Positions 27,201 through 34,920 of a stretch of DNA of 64,000 bases are shown piece after piece. The DNA is from Chitinophagaceae bacterium. GTDB lineage: Bacteria > Bacteroidota > Bacteroidia > Chitinophagales > Chitinophagaceae. The notes below the pieces were generated by a model. It did not search any database. It was not told where the DNA came from and saw only the letters and a list, made by a program, of their open reading frames with translations. Position numbers and translations under genes: made by a program. The stretch's first letter is position 1. The number at the start of each line of letters is the position of its first letter. The DNA lies in the NCBI GenBank assembly GCA_023957155.1, contig JAMLHK010000007.1:124001-188000 (forward strand). The letters run 5' to 3'.

Positions 27201-27739
27201 AGGTCATCCTCCCTCTAGCAGTATTGTCATTCTCCGGAAGTTCCGATATATCCGCCAATCAAAATGTGCTTGATCTCACTGTTGAAAACGATGGCGAAGC
27301 AGTAACCTATTATCTTGAACGGCAGACTTCCGGTAGCAATACCTGGACTACCATCGCAGATCACAGCTTTGGTCCGGCAACGGGGAGCCAGAAATTCAGC
27401 TTCTATGACCACGATATTGATGCTTCTGATTATCTATATCGTGTTAAATGGCAGCAATATTCCGGGGTGTGGAAATACTCCCATATTGTAACACTCAGGA
27501 ATGATCGGATGAACCATATTATTGTAGCTCCTAACCCGGCAAAGGGTGCATTCACCGTACGATTAAAACAAAAAGCACCAGGCAAGCTGAGATGGCTGCT
27601 ATCTGACATTTCGGGAAAAGTAATAAAACAGGGATACCTGGCTAATGCCATAGAAACCATTGCTGTACAGGGAATAGCTCCAGGTCTGTATTTTTTCCAT
27701 CTCTCAACAGGGGAAACCATACGCATTATCCTGGGATAG
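24236..27739 (+). CDS. secreted chondroitinase-ABC-like polysaccharide lyase (PL8) with T9SS sorting domain
   Basis: The 1167-residue protein has a signal peptide (cleavage near YAQ, residue 34), an N-terminal jelly-roll domain (about 40-200), an alpha/alpha toroid (about 225-560), and beta-sandwich domains (about 560-1000). The end is a type IX secretion C-terminal domain (APNPAKGAFTVRL to GLYFFHLSTGETIRIIL). The PL8 catalytic residues align with chondroitinase ABC I: His445 and Tyr452 in HFAHYNGYA, Arg505 in CGRNPF, Glu595 before NRYGRYQS. It should be exported and cleave uronic-acid glycosaminoglycans or a similar acidic polymer. It sits between two diverged copies of the rhomboid/tilS junction. 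G+C is about 30 percent in sampled 5' lines and above 45 percent in sampled 3' lines, with the change near 25800. Confidence 0.88.
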   Translation: MIATFKSNSFFKTSKKTIISFSILILTYNIIYAQPDLEHAVPANYNTTQGTLSISDRHYRLGEQSLRWDWIAGDTLIIDLTPDEEDEVNPYLTLWAKNHFEMWIHNELPSTDTFEVKFINYDNEDQFRFRFNINYKGWRKMLRSYRLDMLKQYITYNTYKWNVDKIYLLAPNIGSGSIYIDNIQYMRDSEMKYSDRQMPDLYALANDKDKLSSDLYYKIDSLNNSIPVSIPTPTELAGLSSIRNKILQQTFSSAPSSNNLTSANLEYEFYNIVTNDSLIKGKDIEKPAQISQMFMTFTYSYIYNNNTDSKDKAINLLRLMLDCGLAGGSGRWFAGNYNGYNDTVFFKTLTDAYRFIPDDLKYSIYDFLKWSTDVNLGWMDNPEGLFDTDNIYTLCRAYLCTILYNPDTATAVKDLKCLKAFIEKFLTFQPGDTDGMKPDGTVFHHFAHYNGYAYAFSRLIDPILSTLSGTVFQINDTAYSYLRKVVYSQYISSNEVQYANSLCGRNPFSTNISFAKRHFYSLSLIGGDVAGAPFDPVAAGVYIRLYGKNETFPGISAEPFPSGFWQMNYSPLAMYRRNNWAATIKGINNYFWGTEIYPGANRYGRYQSYGAVEIMYPDGLAGSGISAAGWDWNKIPGATTIALPFNSLVLPSSQSKLDEKNQFNFSGGVKFETPALNAPSDVILTELHGNYGMFALNFKQIAATATHNSSFVFRKSFFCFDDKIVCLGSNINNNDAANKTITTLFQGTLPSTSTPTIIDGAAKTGISQSEDLTQTNPHWLIDAYKTGYYVLPGNTIHLERQSQTSPDQSGSGATTTANFANAYIDHGYAPASADYAYVIAPNTTSQGMTTFATSMQSPSTRAFDILQQDTAAHIVRENTNSVTGFSLFLPNNNLLTNDILKSNDAPCVAVMQIKEDTLRISLVNPDLNLVNNKSTAVPITLTLYGSWSKIPGLPSHYAYVLSSEGSQTIVQFNPVDGMPAEIAMIKSNEVILPLAVLSFSGSSDISANQNVLDLTVENDGEAVTYYLERQTSGSNTWTTIADHSFGPATGSQKFSFYDHDIDASDYLYRVKWQQYSGVWKYSHIVTLRNDRMNHIIVAPNPAKGAFTVRLKQKAPGKLRWLLSDISGKVIKQGYLANAIETIAVQGIAPGLYFFHLSTGETIRIILG

Positions 27740-27831
27740 TAATGAAGTATCTAAATATATTAAACAGAGCAGAACATAAACCCCTAAAAAAGATATTTTC
27801 ACACGTTTTGAAGCTACGAGAAAGTTTTTAT

Positions 27832-27912
27832 ATAACTGCCTGATTATCTTCAGAAATTAGTTTATTAGACAATTTCCTGCTATCGGTAAAATCATATTTC
27901 AACCGTTTCTAA
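27832..27912 (+). pseudogene. relic of the rhomboid protease 3' end
   Basis: The last 26 codons of a rhomboid gene survive here, with one in-frame stop (TGA for the Trp codon at 27841) and the terminal TAA at 27910-27912. The residues LLDNFLLSVKSYF are identical to the intact protein. The relic overlaps the end of tilS on the other strand by 21 bases, which shows how the two genes were once arranged. Confidence 0.8.
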
Positions 27913-27928
27913 GCTTATTCTGAGCATG
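27832..27928 (+). repeat. right copy of the 97-bp diverged direct repeat (rhomboid/tilS junction)
   Basis: This is the partner of 23714-23810. On the plus strand it reads ITA, stop, then LSSEISLLDNFLLSVKSYF, a relic of the rhomboid C-terminus with TGG changed to TGA. On the minus strand it holds the real last codons of tilS. Similarity fades just upstream of 27832, where only scattered matches to the rhomboid gene remain. Confidence 0.85.
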
Positions 27929-29256
27929 TTTTTTGTACTCGCCGTAACCTTAAACCGGTCATCAATTCTTTTATTTACTACCCACACAATTTTCTTTTTC
28001 ATTTCTATAACCCAGACGCTTTCTTTTTCAATCAGCGACATTTTCTGATCAATAAAAAACCTCGCCAGTTTTTTTTTCTTATGCATACCCAGCGGATAAA
28101 AGTAATCACCCGCTTTCCATTTACGCAGAATCAGCGGAAATTCGATCTGCTTTAAATCCAGGCAGGCAATAGTAGAAGATAACGGAAAATCCATCTCTCT
28201 GTCTTTTACCTCCTTCGTTGCTATGTTTAATCGCCCTCCCTCAAAAATCACCTCTGTATCTTCTTCCTGAATCAAAATCATTTGATTTGTCAAACGCTTT
28301 AAAGGCGAGATAATCAGCCGGTTCCTGTGCCGGAGTATCCGGTGGGTAGGTGACAGAACGAATTTTCCGGTTTCTGCCTCTAAAAGTGCAACCGCATCTT
28401 TGGTTTGCTTTGCCGTAAAACCGTACTGCTTTATAATTTCGAATACCACTGTTTTCAAAGGCTCTACCCTGGAAAGCTTGAGTATAGATACAGATAACTC
28501 ACCCTTCTTCTCTTCAAGCAGCTTTTTTTTATGTGCCGAAATAGCCTGATTGTATAGCAATTCAATGTCCCGGAAACGGTCAATATTATCCATTATACTT
28601 TGTCTGGCGGCCGGGTATATTTCCTCAATAGCAGGAATTATCCGGTGCCGTACATAATTCCGGGAATACTTATCGGATGCATTGCTGGAATCCTCAACGA
28701 ATTCCAAAGCCTGTTCTTTTGCAAAAGCCAGGATATCCTGTTTTCCCGTAAACAAAAGAGGTCTTATTATCATACCGATTTTCGGCAAAATACCCCTCAT
28801 GCCTCCAACACCTGTTCCTTTAAAAAAATTCATCAGTACGGTTTCTATGTTATCATCGCCATGATGGGCCGTTGCGACATATACAGGGCAGCCGGTTTCA
28901 GCATGCAAATGCGTTGCCAGTTCATCAAACCATCTGTATCTCAGCTCCCTGGCAGCAACCTGGACCGAAACCTTTTTTTGTGAAACATAGGATTCCGTTT
29001 CAAATCGTTTTGAAAACAAACGGGACCGGTAGCGCTCCGCCAATGAATATACAAATTGTTCATCGCGGATACTCTCCTCTCCTCTTAACTGGAAGTTGCA
29101 ATGTGCTATGGCAAATTGATAGCCAGATAAATGAAACAATTCACATAAAACTACGGAATCTGCTCCCCCACTTACGGCAAGCAGCAACTGGTTGTTTGAA
29201 GGAAAAAGTCTTTCCTTACGAATATATTCCTGAAACAGGAGTAGTAAATCTTGCAT
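27892..29256 (-). CDS. tilS: tRNA(Ile)-lysidine synthase
   Basis: The protein has the PP-loop LLAVSGGADSVVL, HCNFQLRGEES, VATAHHGDDNIETVLMNFF and the Ile-specific GTGVGGMRGI block, followed by a TilS substrate-binding middle and a C-terminal domain (WKAGDYFYPLGMHKKKK). It makes lysidine at position 34 of tRNA-Ile(CAU) with ATP and is normally essential. The frame runs up to ATG 29298, overlapping the TPR gene, but ATG 29256 (454 residues, MQDLLLLFQEYIRKE) gives the family's usual N-terminus and is preferred. The 3' end lies in the right copy of the 97-bp repeat. Confidence 0.93.
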   Translation of the reverse strand: MQDLLLLFQEYIRKERLFPSNNQLLLAVSGGADSVVLCELFHLSGYQFAIAHCNFQLRGEESIRDEQFVYSLAERYRSRLFSKRFETESYVSQKKVSVQVAARELRYRWFDELATHLHAETGCPVYVATAHHGDDNIETVLMNFFKGTGVGGMRGILPKIGMIIRPLLFTGKQDILAFAKEQALEFVEDSSNASDKYSRNYVRHRIIPAIEEIYPAARQSIMDNIDRFRDIELLYNQAISAHKKKLLEEKKGELSVSILKLSRVEPLKTVVFEIIKQYGFTAKQTKDAVALLEAETGKFVLSPTHRILRHRNRLIISPLKRLTNQMILIQEEDTEVIFEGGRLNIATKEVKDREMDFPLSSTIACLDLKQIEFPLILRKWKAGDYFYPLGMHKKKKLARFFIDQKMSLIEKESVWVIEMKKKIVWVVNKRIDDRFKVTASTKNMLRISLETVEI

Positions 29257-29287
29257 ACCTACAAATAATAAAATCTCTCTGAAGCTT

Positions 29288-29608
29288 TCATTCGCCACTC
29301 AATTCTTCCCACGCTGTATATAGTTCCTGGTATGTATTCCTATTACCAACCGTATTTGCAACATCCATTCCTCGTTGATACCAAAGCAAAGCTCCTGCAA
29401 TTTCTCCATTCCTTTCCAGTAATTTTGCCAGTTGATAATATGAACCCAGATAAGAAGGGTCTCTTTCCAGAACCTTTTCCAAAAGACGGCGCGCCTCCTG
29501 ATCATTCCCTTCTTTAATATATTCTAAAGCCAATGCATGCAGCAGAAAACTATCATCAGGGGAATCTTTCAAAAAAGATAATAATTTTTCAATTCTCTCC
29601 ATATCCAT
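29288..29608 (-). CDS. small tetratricopeptide-repeat protein
   Basis: The 106-residue protein holds about two TPR units: SFLLHALALEYIKEGNDQEA and GSYYQLAKLLERNGEIAGA, with the usual small and aromatic residues at helix packing positions. It has no signal peptide or membrane segment and is probably a cytoplasmic scaffold. It lies 31 bases upstream of the preferred tilS start on the same strand, so they may share an operon. Similar small TPR proteins are common in Bacteroidota; no specific function can be assigned. Confidence 0.8.
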   Translation of the reverse strand: MDMERIEKLLSFLKDSPDDSFLLHALALEYIKEGNDQEARRLLEKVLERDPSYLGSYYQLAKLLERNGEIAGALLWYQRGMDVANTVGNRNTYQELYTAWEELSGE

Positions 29609-29914
29609 TTAAAAATTTAAATTACATAACCTAACCCTGGAAATACATATTTTCTCATACACATACAGCTATATAAATAGTATATCAGGATCAAGCCAAA
29701 TCTTAGATAACAGGAATCTTCCCCGAAAATACCATCCCCCAAAATTTAGAATATCTCCGATTTCTTGCGCTATTAAATAAATCTCTTACTATATTTGTAA
29801 TTAAAAATAGTTGCATAAACAACTTTATGGGTCGTTTTCAAACCGGGATATTCCGGACATAAATTGAATCTCCCGGTTCCTGTTTGACAACAACCAAAGT
29901 GTAAAAATAAAGAA
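29609..29914. other. intergenic region between divergent TPR and etf genes
   Basis: These 306 bases separate divergent genes. The etf side contains a promoter-like pair (29765-29797) and a 117-base leader with two small dyads: AGTTG/CAACT (29809-29824) and AACCGGGA/TCCCGGTT (29841-29848 and 29871-29878). Nothing else stands out; the half near the TPR gene is plain A+T-rich sequence. Confidence 0.5.
29765..29797 (+). promoter_or_regulatory. Bacteroidota-type promoter for etfBA
   Basis: TATATTTG at 29790-29797 matches the Bacteroidota -7 consensus TAnnTTTG exactly, and TTG at 29765-29767 lies 22 bases upstream as a -33 element. The start of transcription would fall near 29803, about 110 bases before the etfB ATG. 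Confidence 0.55.
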
Positions 29915-30658
29915 ATGAAAATATTAGTTTGTATCAGCAAATCGCCGGACACTACAGCTAAAATTGCCTTTACCGATAATAATACAAAATTTGCCGCCGC
30001 GGGGGTACAATGGATCATCAACCCCTATGATGAATGGTATGCCCTCGTGAAGGCTATCGAGATTAAGGAAAAAGATACTTCTGCCGTTATACACCTGGTA
30101 ACGGTAGGTCCTGCAGATGTAGAACCCATTATCCGTAAAGCTCTGGCATTAGGGGGTGATGAAGCCATTCGGGTTAATGCCGATAGCCAGGATAGTTTTT
30201 ATGTGGCAGCCCAGATCGCAGAAATAGCCCGCCAGGGAGGCTACGATCTGATTTTCACCGGTAAAGAAACCATTGATTATAACGGATCTTCCGTGGGAGG
30301 CATGATAGCTGAAATGTTGAATATGCCTTTTGTCGGACTGGCCAACCATTTTGAACTAAACGGAAATACCTCAACCATCACCCGTGAAATAGAAGGCGGT
30401 GAAGAAAAAGTTGAAGTAGATCTACCCGTTGTGGTGAGCTGCCAGCAGGGAATGGCTGAAGCGAGAATACCCAACATGCGCGGCATCATGGCAGCCCGTA
30501 CAAAACCGCTAAAAGTAGTAGAACCGGCAGCAGCCGATAGTCTTACCGAGATTGTTCAATTTGAATTGCCTCCTGCAAAAGAAGGAGTAAAATTAATTCC
30601 TGCCGATAACCCGGCGGAACTGATAAGACTGCTTCACGAGGAAGCAAAAGTGATTTAA
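29915..30658 (+). CDS. etfB: electron transfer flavoprotein beta subunit
   Basis: The 247-residue protein begins MKILVCISKSPDTTAKIAF and has the ETF-beta pattern DEWYALVKAIEIKE, KALALGGDEAIRVN, TGKETIDYNGSSVGGMIAE and LPVVVSCQQGMAEARIPNM. With EtfA, 33 bases downstream, it forms the cytoplasmic FAD/AMP heterodimer that passes electrons from acyl-CoA dehydrogenases to the ETF-quinone oxidoreductase. Length and start are normal for the family. It follows a good Bacteroidota promoter and a leader with a dyad. Confidence 0.95.
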   Translation: MKILVCISKSPDTTAKIAFTDNNTKFAAAGVQWIINPYDEWYALVKAIEIKEKDTSAVIHLVTVGPADVEPIIRKALALGGDEAIRVNADSQDSFYVAAQIAEIARQGGYDLIFTGKETIDYNGSSVGGMIAEMLNMPFVGLANHFELNGNTSTITREIEGGEEKVEVDLPVVVSCQQGMAEARIPNMRGIMAARTKPLKVVEPAAADSLTEIVQFELPPAKEGVKLIPADNPAELIRLLHEEAKVI

Positions 30659-30691
30659 ACAGCTCATTTTCTAAACATCTAAAATTGAATC

Positions 30692-31663
30692 ATGTCAGTA
30701 CTCATATATATAGATCAATCAGAAGGACATATTAAAAAGGCGGCATTAGAAGCGCTCAGCTATGGTTCCCAACTGGCAAAACAAACGGGTACAACGGCTG
30801 AAGGTATAGTGATTGGAACAGTAAAAGATGATCTCGGTTCCTTAGGACAATACGGAATTACGCAGGTACATCAGGTTGCCAACCCGCAACTTGATCATCT
30901 TGATGCGCAGGTCTTCACCGGCATCCTTGCACAAGCGGTACAATTAACCGGGGCTACCATAATCATCTTTCCCGGCAATGCAGATGGCAAAACCATAGCA
31001 CCGCGCCTGTCCGTACGATTAAAAGCCGCCCTTGTTTCAGGCGCGGTAGGCCTGCCAGATACGACCAACGGTTTTATCGTAAAGAAATCAGTATTCTCCG
31101 GGAAGGCTTTTGCCCGGGTTTCATTAAAAACGGATATAAAGATCATTACGCTCAATCCCAATGCTTTCCCTGCGGTTGTTTCCGCTACTGATGCTAAAGC
31201 AGCAGTTGTTCCATTTAATGCTACCCTGGATGCAACCAAAGTAAAGTCATTATCCGTCAATAAAGTTAAAGGCGATATTCCCCTGAGTGAAGCAGAGATC
31301 GTAGTAAGCGGGGGCAGAGGATTAAAAGGCCCGGAAAACTGGGGTATGGTTGAAGAGCTGGCCAAGCTATTAGGTGGGGCTACCGCATGCAGTCGCCCCG
31401 TGTCAGATTCCGACTGGCGGCCACATCATGAGCACGTTGGACAAACCGGCCTGGCTATAGCACCCAACCTGTATATAGCGATCGGAATTTCAGGAGCCAT
31501 ACAGCACCTGGCCGGGGTGAACAGAAGTAAAACTATTGTAGTTATTAATAAAGATCCCGAAGCACCTTTTTTTAAGGCAGCCGATTACGGAATTGTCGGC
31601 GATGCTTTTGAAGTAGTACCCCAATTAATAGAAGAAGTTAAAAAGCTGAAAGGCGTAGCATGA
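30692..31663 (+). CDS. etfA: electron transfer flavoprotein alpha subunit
   Basis: The 323-residue protein carries the ETF-alpha FAD domain in order: [73 protein letters not shown] and the end [15 protein letters not shown]. The Arg in CSRP and the Gln/Thr of VGQTG are the known FAD-contact positions. It pairs with EtfB upstream. A Rho-independent terminator lies 24 bases after its stop, closing a two-gene operon. Confidence 0.96.
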   Translation: MSVLIYIDQSEGHIKKAALEALSYGSQLAKQTGTTAEGIVIGTVKDDLGSLGQYGITQVHQVANPQLDHLDAQVFTGILAQAVQLTGATIIIFPGNADGKTIAPRLSVRLKAALVSGAVGLPDTTNGFIVKKSVFSGKAFARVSLKTDIKIITLNPNAFPAVVSATDAKAAVVPFNATLDATKVKSLSVNKVKGDIPLSEAEIVVSGGRGLKGPENWGMVEELAKLLGGATACSRPVSDSDWRPHHEHVGQTGLAIAPNLYIAIGISGAIQHLAGVNRSKTIVVINKDPEAPFFKAADYGIVGDAFEVVPQLIEEVKKLKGVA

Positions 31664-31686
31664 GAAAACACAGCTCTTAACTTTAG

Positions 31687-31718
31687 ACCGCTCTGATATA
31701 AATCGGGGCGGTTTTTTT
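31687..31718 (+). terminator. Rho-independent terminator after etfA
   Basis: A stem ACCGCTC (31687-31693) pairs with GGGCGGT (31705-31711, one G-T pair) around an 11-base loop and is followed by seven T. It lies 24 bases beyond the etfA stop and 55 bases before the next gene. Confidence 0.85.
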
Positions 31719-31773
31719 AATACCTTCGGGGCACCTTCCGTTTTACAAAATTCTTGTACTTTCGCAACATATT

Positions 31774-32370
31774 ATGAAGAAAATAGAACTGGAAATAGTA
31801 GCATTATCCCATAGTATAACCCAGACTCATTCTTATGCTGTTGTTCTTGGTGAAACAAACGGCTTGAGACGCCTGCCGATCGTTATTGGCGGATTTGAAG
31901 CCCAGGCCATAGCAGTAGCTTTAGAGCGCATGCAACCCAGCAGACCACTTACACACGATCTGATGAAAAACTTCATGATGGCCTTTAATATAGAGCTCCA
32001 CGAAATTATCATCAGCGACCTTCAGGAAGGTATATTTTACTCCAAGCTTTTATGCAGCAATGAACACGATACTGTTGAGATTGATTCCAGAACTTCGGAT
32101 GCCCTGGCTCTTGCTGTTCGATTCGGATGTCCCATCTATACTTACGAACATATTCTGGAAAGCGCAGGCATCCTGATGGAAGATACCGGGAAAAAGAAAA
32201 GACCGGATGAAGAAAAACAACTGGTGCAGGAAACCGGTTCAAAAGAGGATCTCAAATCTATGTCCCTGGAAGAGCTTAACCAGTTACTGAATGAAGTATT
32301 GGAGCAGGAAGACTATCTCAGGGCAATTGCTATCCGGGATGAGATCAATAACAGGAAAAAGAAATATTAA
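31774..32370 (+). CDS. bifunctional nuclease (DUF151/BFN) family protein with C-terminal UvrB/UvrC motif
   Basis: The 198-residue protein has an N-terminal BFN/DUF151 domain (LRRLPIVIGGFEAQAIAVAL, LTHDLMKNFMMAF, EIDSRTSDALALAVRFGCPI) and a C-terminal UvrB/UvrC-like hairpin (EELNQLLNEVLEQEDYLRAI, ending in RDEINNRKKK). This combination is common in Bacteroidota. Family members have been reported to have nuclease activity, but the cellular role is unclear. It starts after the etf terminator, and TACTTTCG at about 31757-31764 is a possible promoter element. IspE follows after 29 bases. Confidence 0.88.
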   Translation: MKKIELEIVALSHSITQTHSYAVVLGETNGLRRLPIVIGGFEAQAIAVALERMQPSRPLTHDLMKNFMMAFNIELHEIIISDLQEGIFYSKLLCSNEHDTVEIDSRTSDALALAVRFGCPIYTYEHILESAGILMEDTGKKKRPDEEKQLVQETGSKEDLKSMSLEELNQLLNEVLEQEDYLRAIAIRDEINNRKKKY

Positions 32371-32399
32371 TTGCTCCCTTACCTCAAAATTACCAGCTC

Positions 32400-33239
32400 G
32401 TGGTTCTTTTCCCCAATTGCAAAATCAATTTAGGGCTTAATATTACCTCAAAAAGACCCGATGGATACCATAATATAGAAACCGTTTTTTATCCCCTCAA
32501 CTGGTGCGATGCAATAGAATTAATTCCCGGAGATAAAACATCTCTTTCTCCTTCCTCTGCGCATCCTGTACAGTTCTCCTGCTCCGGGCTTACCATACCC
32601 GGAAACCCTTCGGATAATATCTGCCTGAAAGCATACCAATTGCTCAAAAAAGACTTTCCTTCACTTCCGCCGGTTTACATGCACCTGCACAAAACAATAC
32701 CCACAGGCGCCGGGCTTGGCGGTGGCTCTTCCAACGGAGCATTCACTTTACTCCTGGCAAATCAGAAATTCAATCTCAATCTTTCATCAAACCAACTTAG
32801 CCGTTATGCGCTGATATTAGGCAGTGATTGTCCTTTTTTTATTATGAATACGCCCTGCTATGCAACCGGCCGGGGCGAACAGGCTGCCCCCCTCCCGCTC
32901 AGCCTTTCTGCTTATTCTTTTTTAGTCGTCTACCCCGGAATTCATATCCCGACAGCATGGGCATTTTCTCAACTTACCCCCCGTCTACCTGTTAAACCGG
33001 CTAAAGACATTGTAATGCAACCGCTGACATCATGGAAAAATGAGCTGGTTAATGATTTTGAATTGCCGGTATTCCGGGAATACCCCCAAATTGAAAGCGT
33101 AAAAAAAACACTGTATGCCAACGGGGCACTCTACGCATCACTTACCGGAAGCGGATCATCGGTATACGGTATATTTCATAAAAACAAAGTACCGGAACTG
33201 AAATGGGATAAGGGTTATATACAGAAAACAATAGAATAA
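32400..33239 (+). CDS. ispE: 4-diphosphocytidyl-2-C-methyl-D-erythritol kinase
   Basis: This 279-residue GHMP kinase starts with GTG at 32400. The start is fixed by homology, because family members open with a short VFPNxKINLGLN segment and here it is VLFPNCKINLGLNITSKRPD. The ATP loop PTGAGLGGGSSNGA and the C-terminal LTGSGSSVYGIF motif are intact. It phosphorylates CDP-ME in the MEP isoprenoid pathway. It lies 29 bases after the BFN gene. A small hairpin with 6-bp arms (33252-33271) follows the stop but lacks a T-run. Confidence 0.94.
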   Translation: MVLFPNCKINLGLNITSKRPDGYHNIETVFYPLNWCDAIELIPGDKTSLSPSSAHPVQFSCSGLTIPGNPSDNICLKAYQLLKKDFPSLPPVYMHLHKTIPTGAGLGGGSSNGAFTLLLANQKFNLNLSSNQLSRYALILGSDCPFFIMNTPCYATGRGEQAAPLPLSLSAYSFLVVYPGIHIPTAWAFSQLTPRLPVKPAKDIVMQPLTSWKNELVNDFELPVFREYPQIESVKKTLYANGALYASLTGSGSSVYGIFHKNKVPELKWDKGYIQKTIE

Positions 33240-33445
33240 AAGCGAGCCGTTCCGGGTTTCAGGTTACCCGGTTCAGGGCTTACCCATATTACGCATAACT
33301 TATCTCCATTATAAATCCCAAACTATTCGTATCTTGCAGCACAATTTATTTCTATCTTACTAGGCATATACATATTATCCTTTCTGGATCGTAACCTCGA
33401 TTTCCTCGATCATCAATAACATCGGACCGCTTCTACTACTTTGGT

Positions 33446-33460
33446 GAGCAGTTGCTGCTC
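33446..33460. promoter_or_regulatory. 15-bp perfect dyad upstream of rocD
   Basis: GAGCAG-TTG-CTGCTC is a perfect 6-bp-arm palindrome 48 bases before the rocD ATG, in a 269-base intergenic region otherwise without features. It has the shape of an operator for a dimeric regulator, but I cannot name the protein. Confidence 0.35.
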
Positions 33461-33508
33461 CTGTATTCTGATTTATCTTTTATCTAAAACAATTTAACCC
33501 TGTTTATC

Positions 33509-34744
33509 ATGTCTGTTGCGATGCCCCTTTCCGAACAATCTGCTTACTACCTGACACTCGAAGAAAAATACGGCGCACACAATTATCATCCCGTTCCCGT
33601 AGTTTTAAACCGTGGAAAAGGAGTGTTTGTCTGGGATGTGGATAATAAGCGCTATTACGATTTTTTAAGCGGATATTCTGCCGTTAACCAGGGGCATTGC
33701 CATCCGCGTATCATTAATGCCCTGTTAACACAGGCTCAGCAACTAACCCTTACCTCAAGAGCCTTTCATAATAATAAGCTCGGTGAGTACGAACAGTATA
33801 TAACAGCCTATTTCGGTTACGACAAAGTGCTTCCCATGAATACCGGGGCGGAAGCCGTAGAAACAGCACTTAAGCTTTGCAGGCGATGGGGTTATAAGGT
33901 TAAAGGAATACCCGACAATAAGGCAAAGATCATCGTGTGTGCCCACAATTTTCACGGACGCACTCTGTCGGTGATATCGTTTAGTACCGACCCTTCTTCA
34001 ATAAAACAGTTCGGACCCTTCACTCCCGGCTTTGAAATTATCCCCTATAATAACATTGAAGCGTTATCTGTTGCTTTGGAAGATAAGCATGTTACGGGAT
34101 TTTTAGTTGAACCCATCCAGGGTGAAGCCGGTGTGGTGATCCCGGATGAAGGTTACCTGAGCCGGGCGAAGCAGCTCTGTGAGCAACACCACGTACTGTT
34201 TATTGCCGATGAAATTCAAACCGGCTTATGCCGTACGGGAAAATTGCTTTGCTGCGATCATGAAAACGTAAAACCGGATATCCTGCTTTTAGGAAAGGCA
34301 TTAAGCGGCGGTACCTTACCGGTAAGTGCTATATTGGCTAATGATGAGATTATGCTGACCATACAAGCAGGCGAGCATGGCTCTACCTATGGAGGAAATC
34401 CTCTTGCCTGTAGCGTAGCCATAGAAGCATTATCTGTTTTAAAGGAAGAAAAAATGGCTGAAAATGCAGAACAGGCAGGAGCGCTTCTGCGGTCAGAATT
34501 GAAGAAATTAAATTCTCCTTATATTCAGACCATTCGGGGAAAAGGATTACTGAATGCTATTATAATCCGGCATAAAGATACAGAAGCAGCATGGCAGCTC
34601 TGTCTTAAATTAAAGGAAAACGGGCTATTGGCTAAACCTACACACGGAGATAAGATCAGGTTATCTCCACCCTTAGTCATCACAAAAGAACAGGTTATGG
34701 AATGTGTGGACATTATAGCAAAAAGTACAGACGCAGCTTTTTAG
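33509..34744 (+). CDS. rocD: ornithine--oxo-acid transaminase
   Basis: The 411-residue class-III aminotransferase opens [20 protein letters not shown] and has [38 protein letters not shown], the PLP Asp in [14 protein letters not shown] and Lys263 in [14 protein letters not shown]. These features identify ornithine delta-aminotransferase rather than acetylornithine or GABA transaminase. It converts ornithine and 2-oxoglutarate to glutamate semialdehyde and glutamate in arginine degradation and proline supply. It has its own upstream region with a perfect dyad, so it is probably regulated separately. Confidence 0.93.
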   Translation: MSVAMPLSEQSAYYLTLEEKYGAHNYHPVPVVLNRGKGVFVWDVDNKRYYDFLSGYSAVNQGHCHPRIINALLTQAQQLTLTSRAFHNNKLGEYEQYITAYFGYDKVLPMNTGAEAVETALKLCRRWGYKVKGIPDNKAKIIVCAHNFHGRTLSVISFSTDPSSIKQFGPFTPGFEIIPYNNIEALSVALEDKHVTGFLVEPIQGEAGVVIPDEGYLSRAKQLCEQHHVLFIADEIQTGLCRTGKLLCCDHENVKPDILLLGKALSGGTLPVSAILANDEIMLTIQAGEHGSTYGGNPLACSVAIEALSVLKEEKMAENAEQAGALLRSELKKLNSPYIQTIRGKGLLNAIIIRHKDTEAAWQLCLKLKENGLLAKPTHGDKIRLSPPLVITKEQVMECVDIIAKSTDAAF

Positions 34745-34920
34745 CCTCTCCTGCCGGCTAAGATCATGCTGATTATACCTGCATTTGTTTTTAGCAAATA
34801 TAGCCCGGGCACAACATGCGGGGCATATACCGTGATTATTACCCCAACGGACACGACATCGTTAAAACAGATGACGGATTAAATGTGAATGTATTTACCG
34901 ATTTTTGCAAAAAATTGAGC

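Noticed and set aside
23714-27928. Transposon insertion with target-site duplication around the PL8 gene
   Set aside because: The flanking repeats are 97 bp and diverged, far longer than target-site duplications, and no transposase or terminal inverted repeats are present.
33252-33271. Hairpin after ispE as a terminator
   Set aside because: The 6-bp stem is perfect, but no T-run follows on either strand, so I do not call it a terminator.
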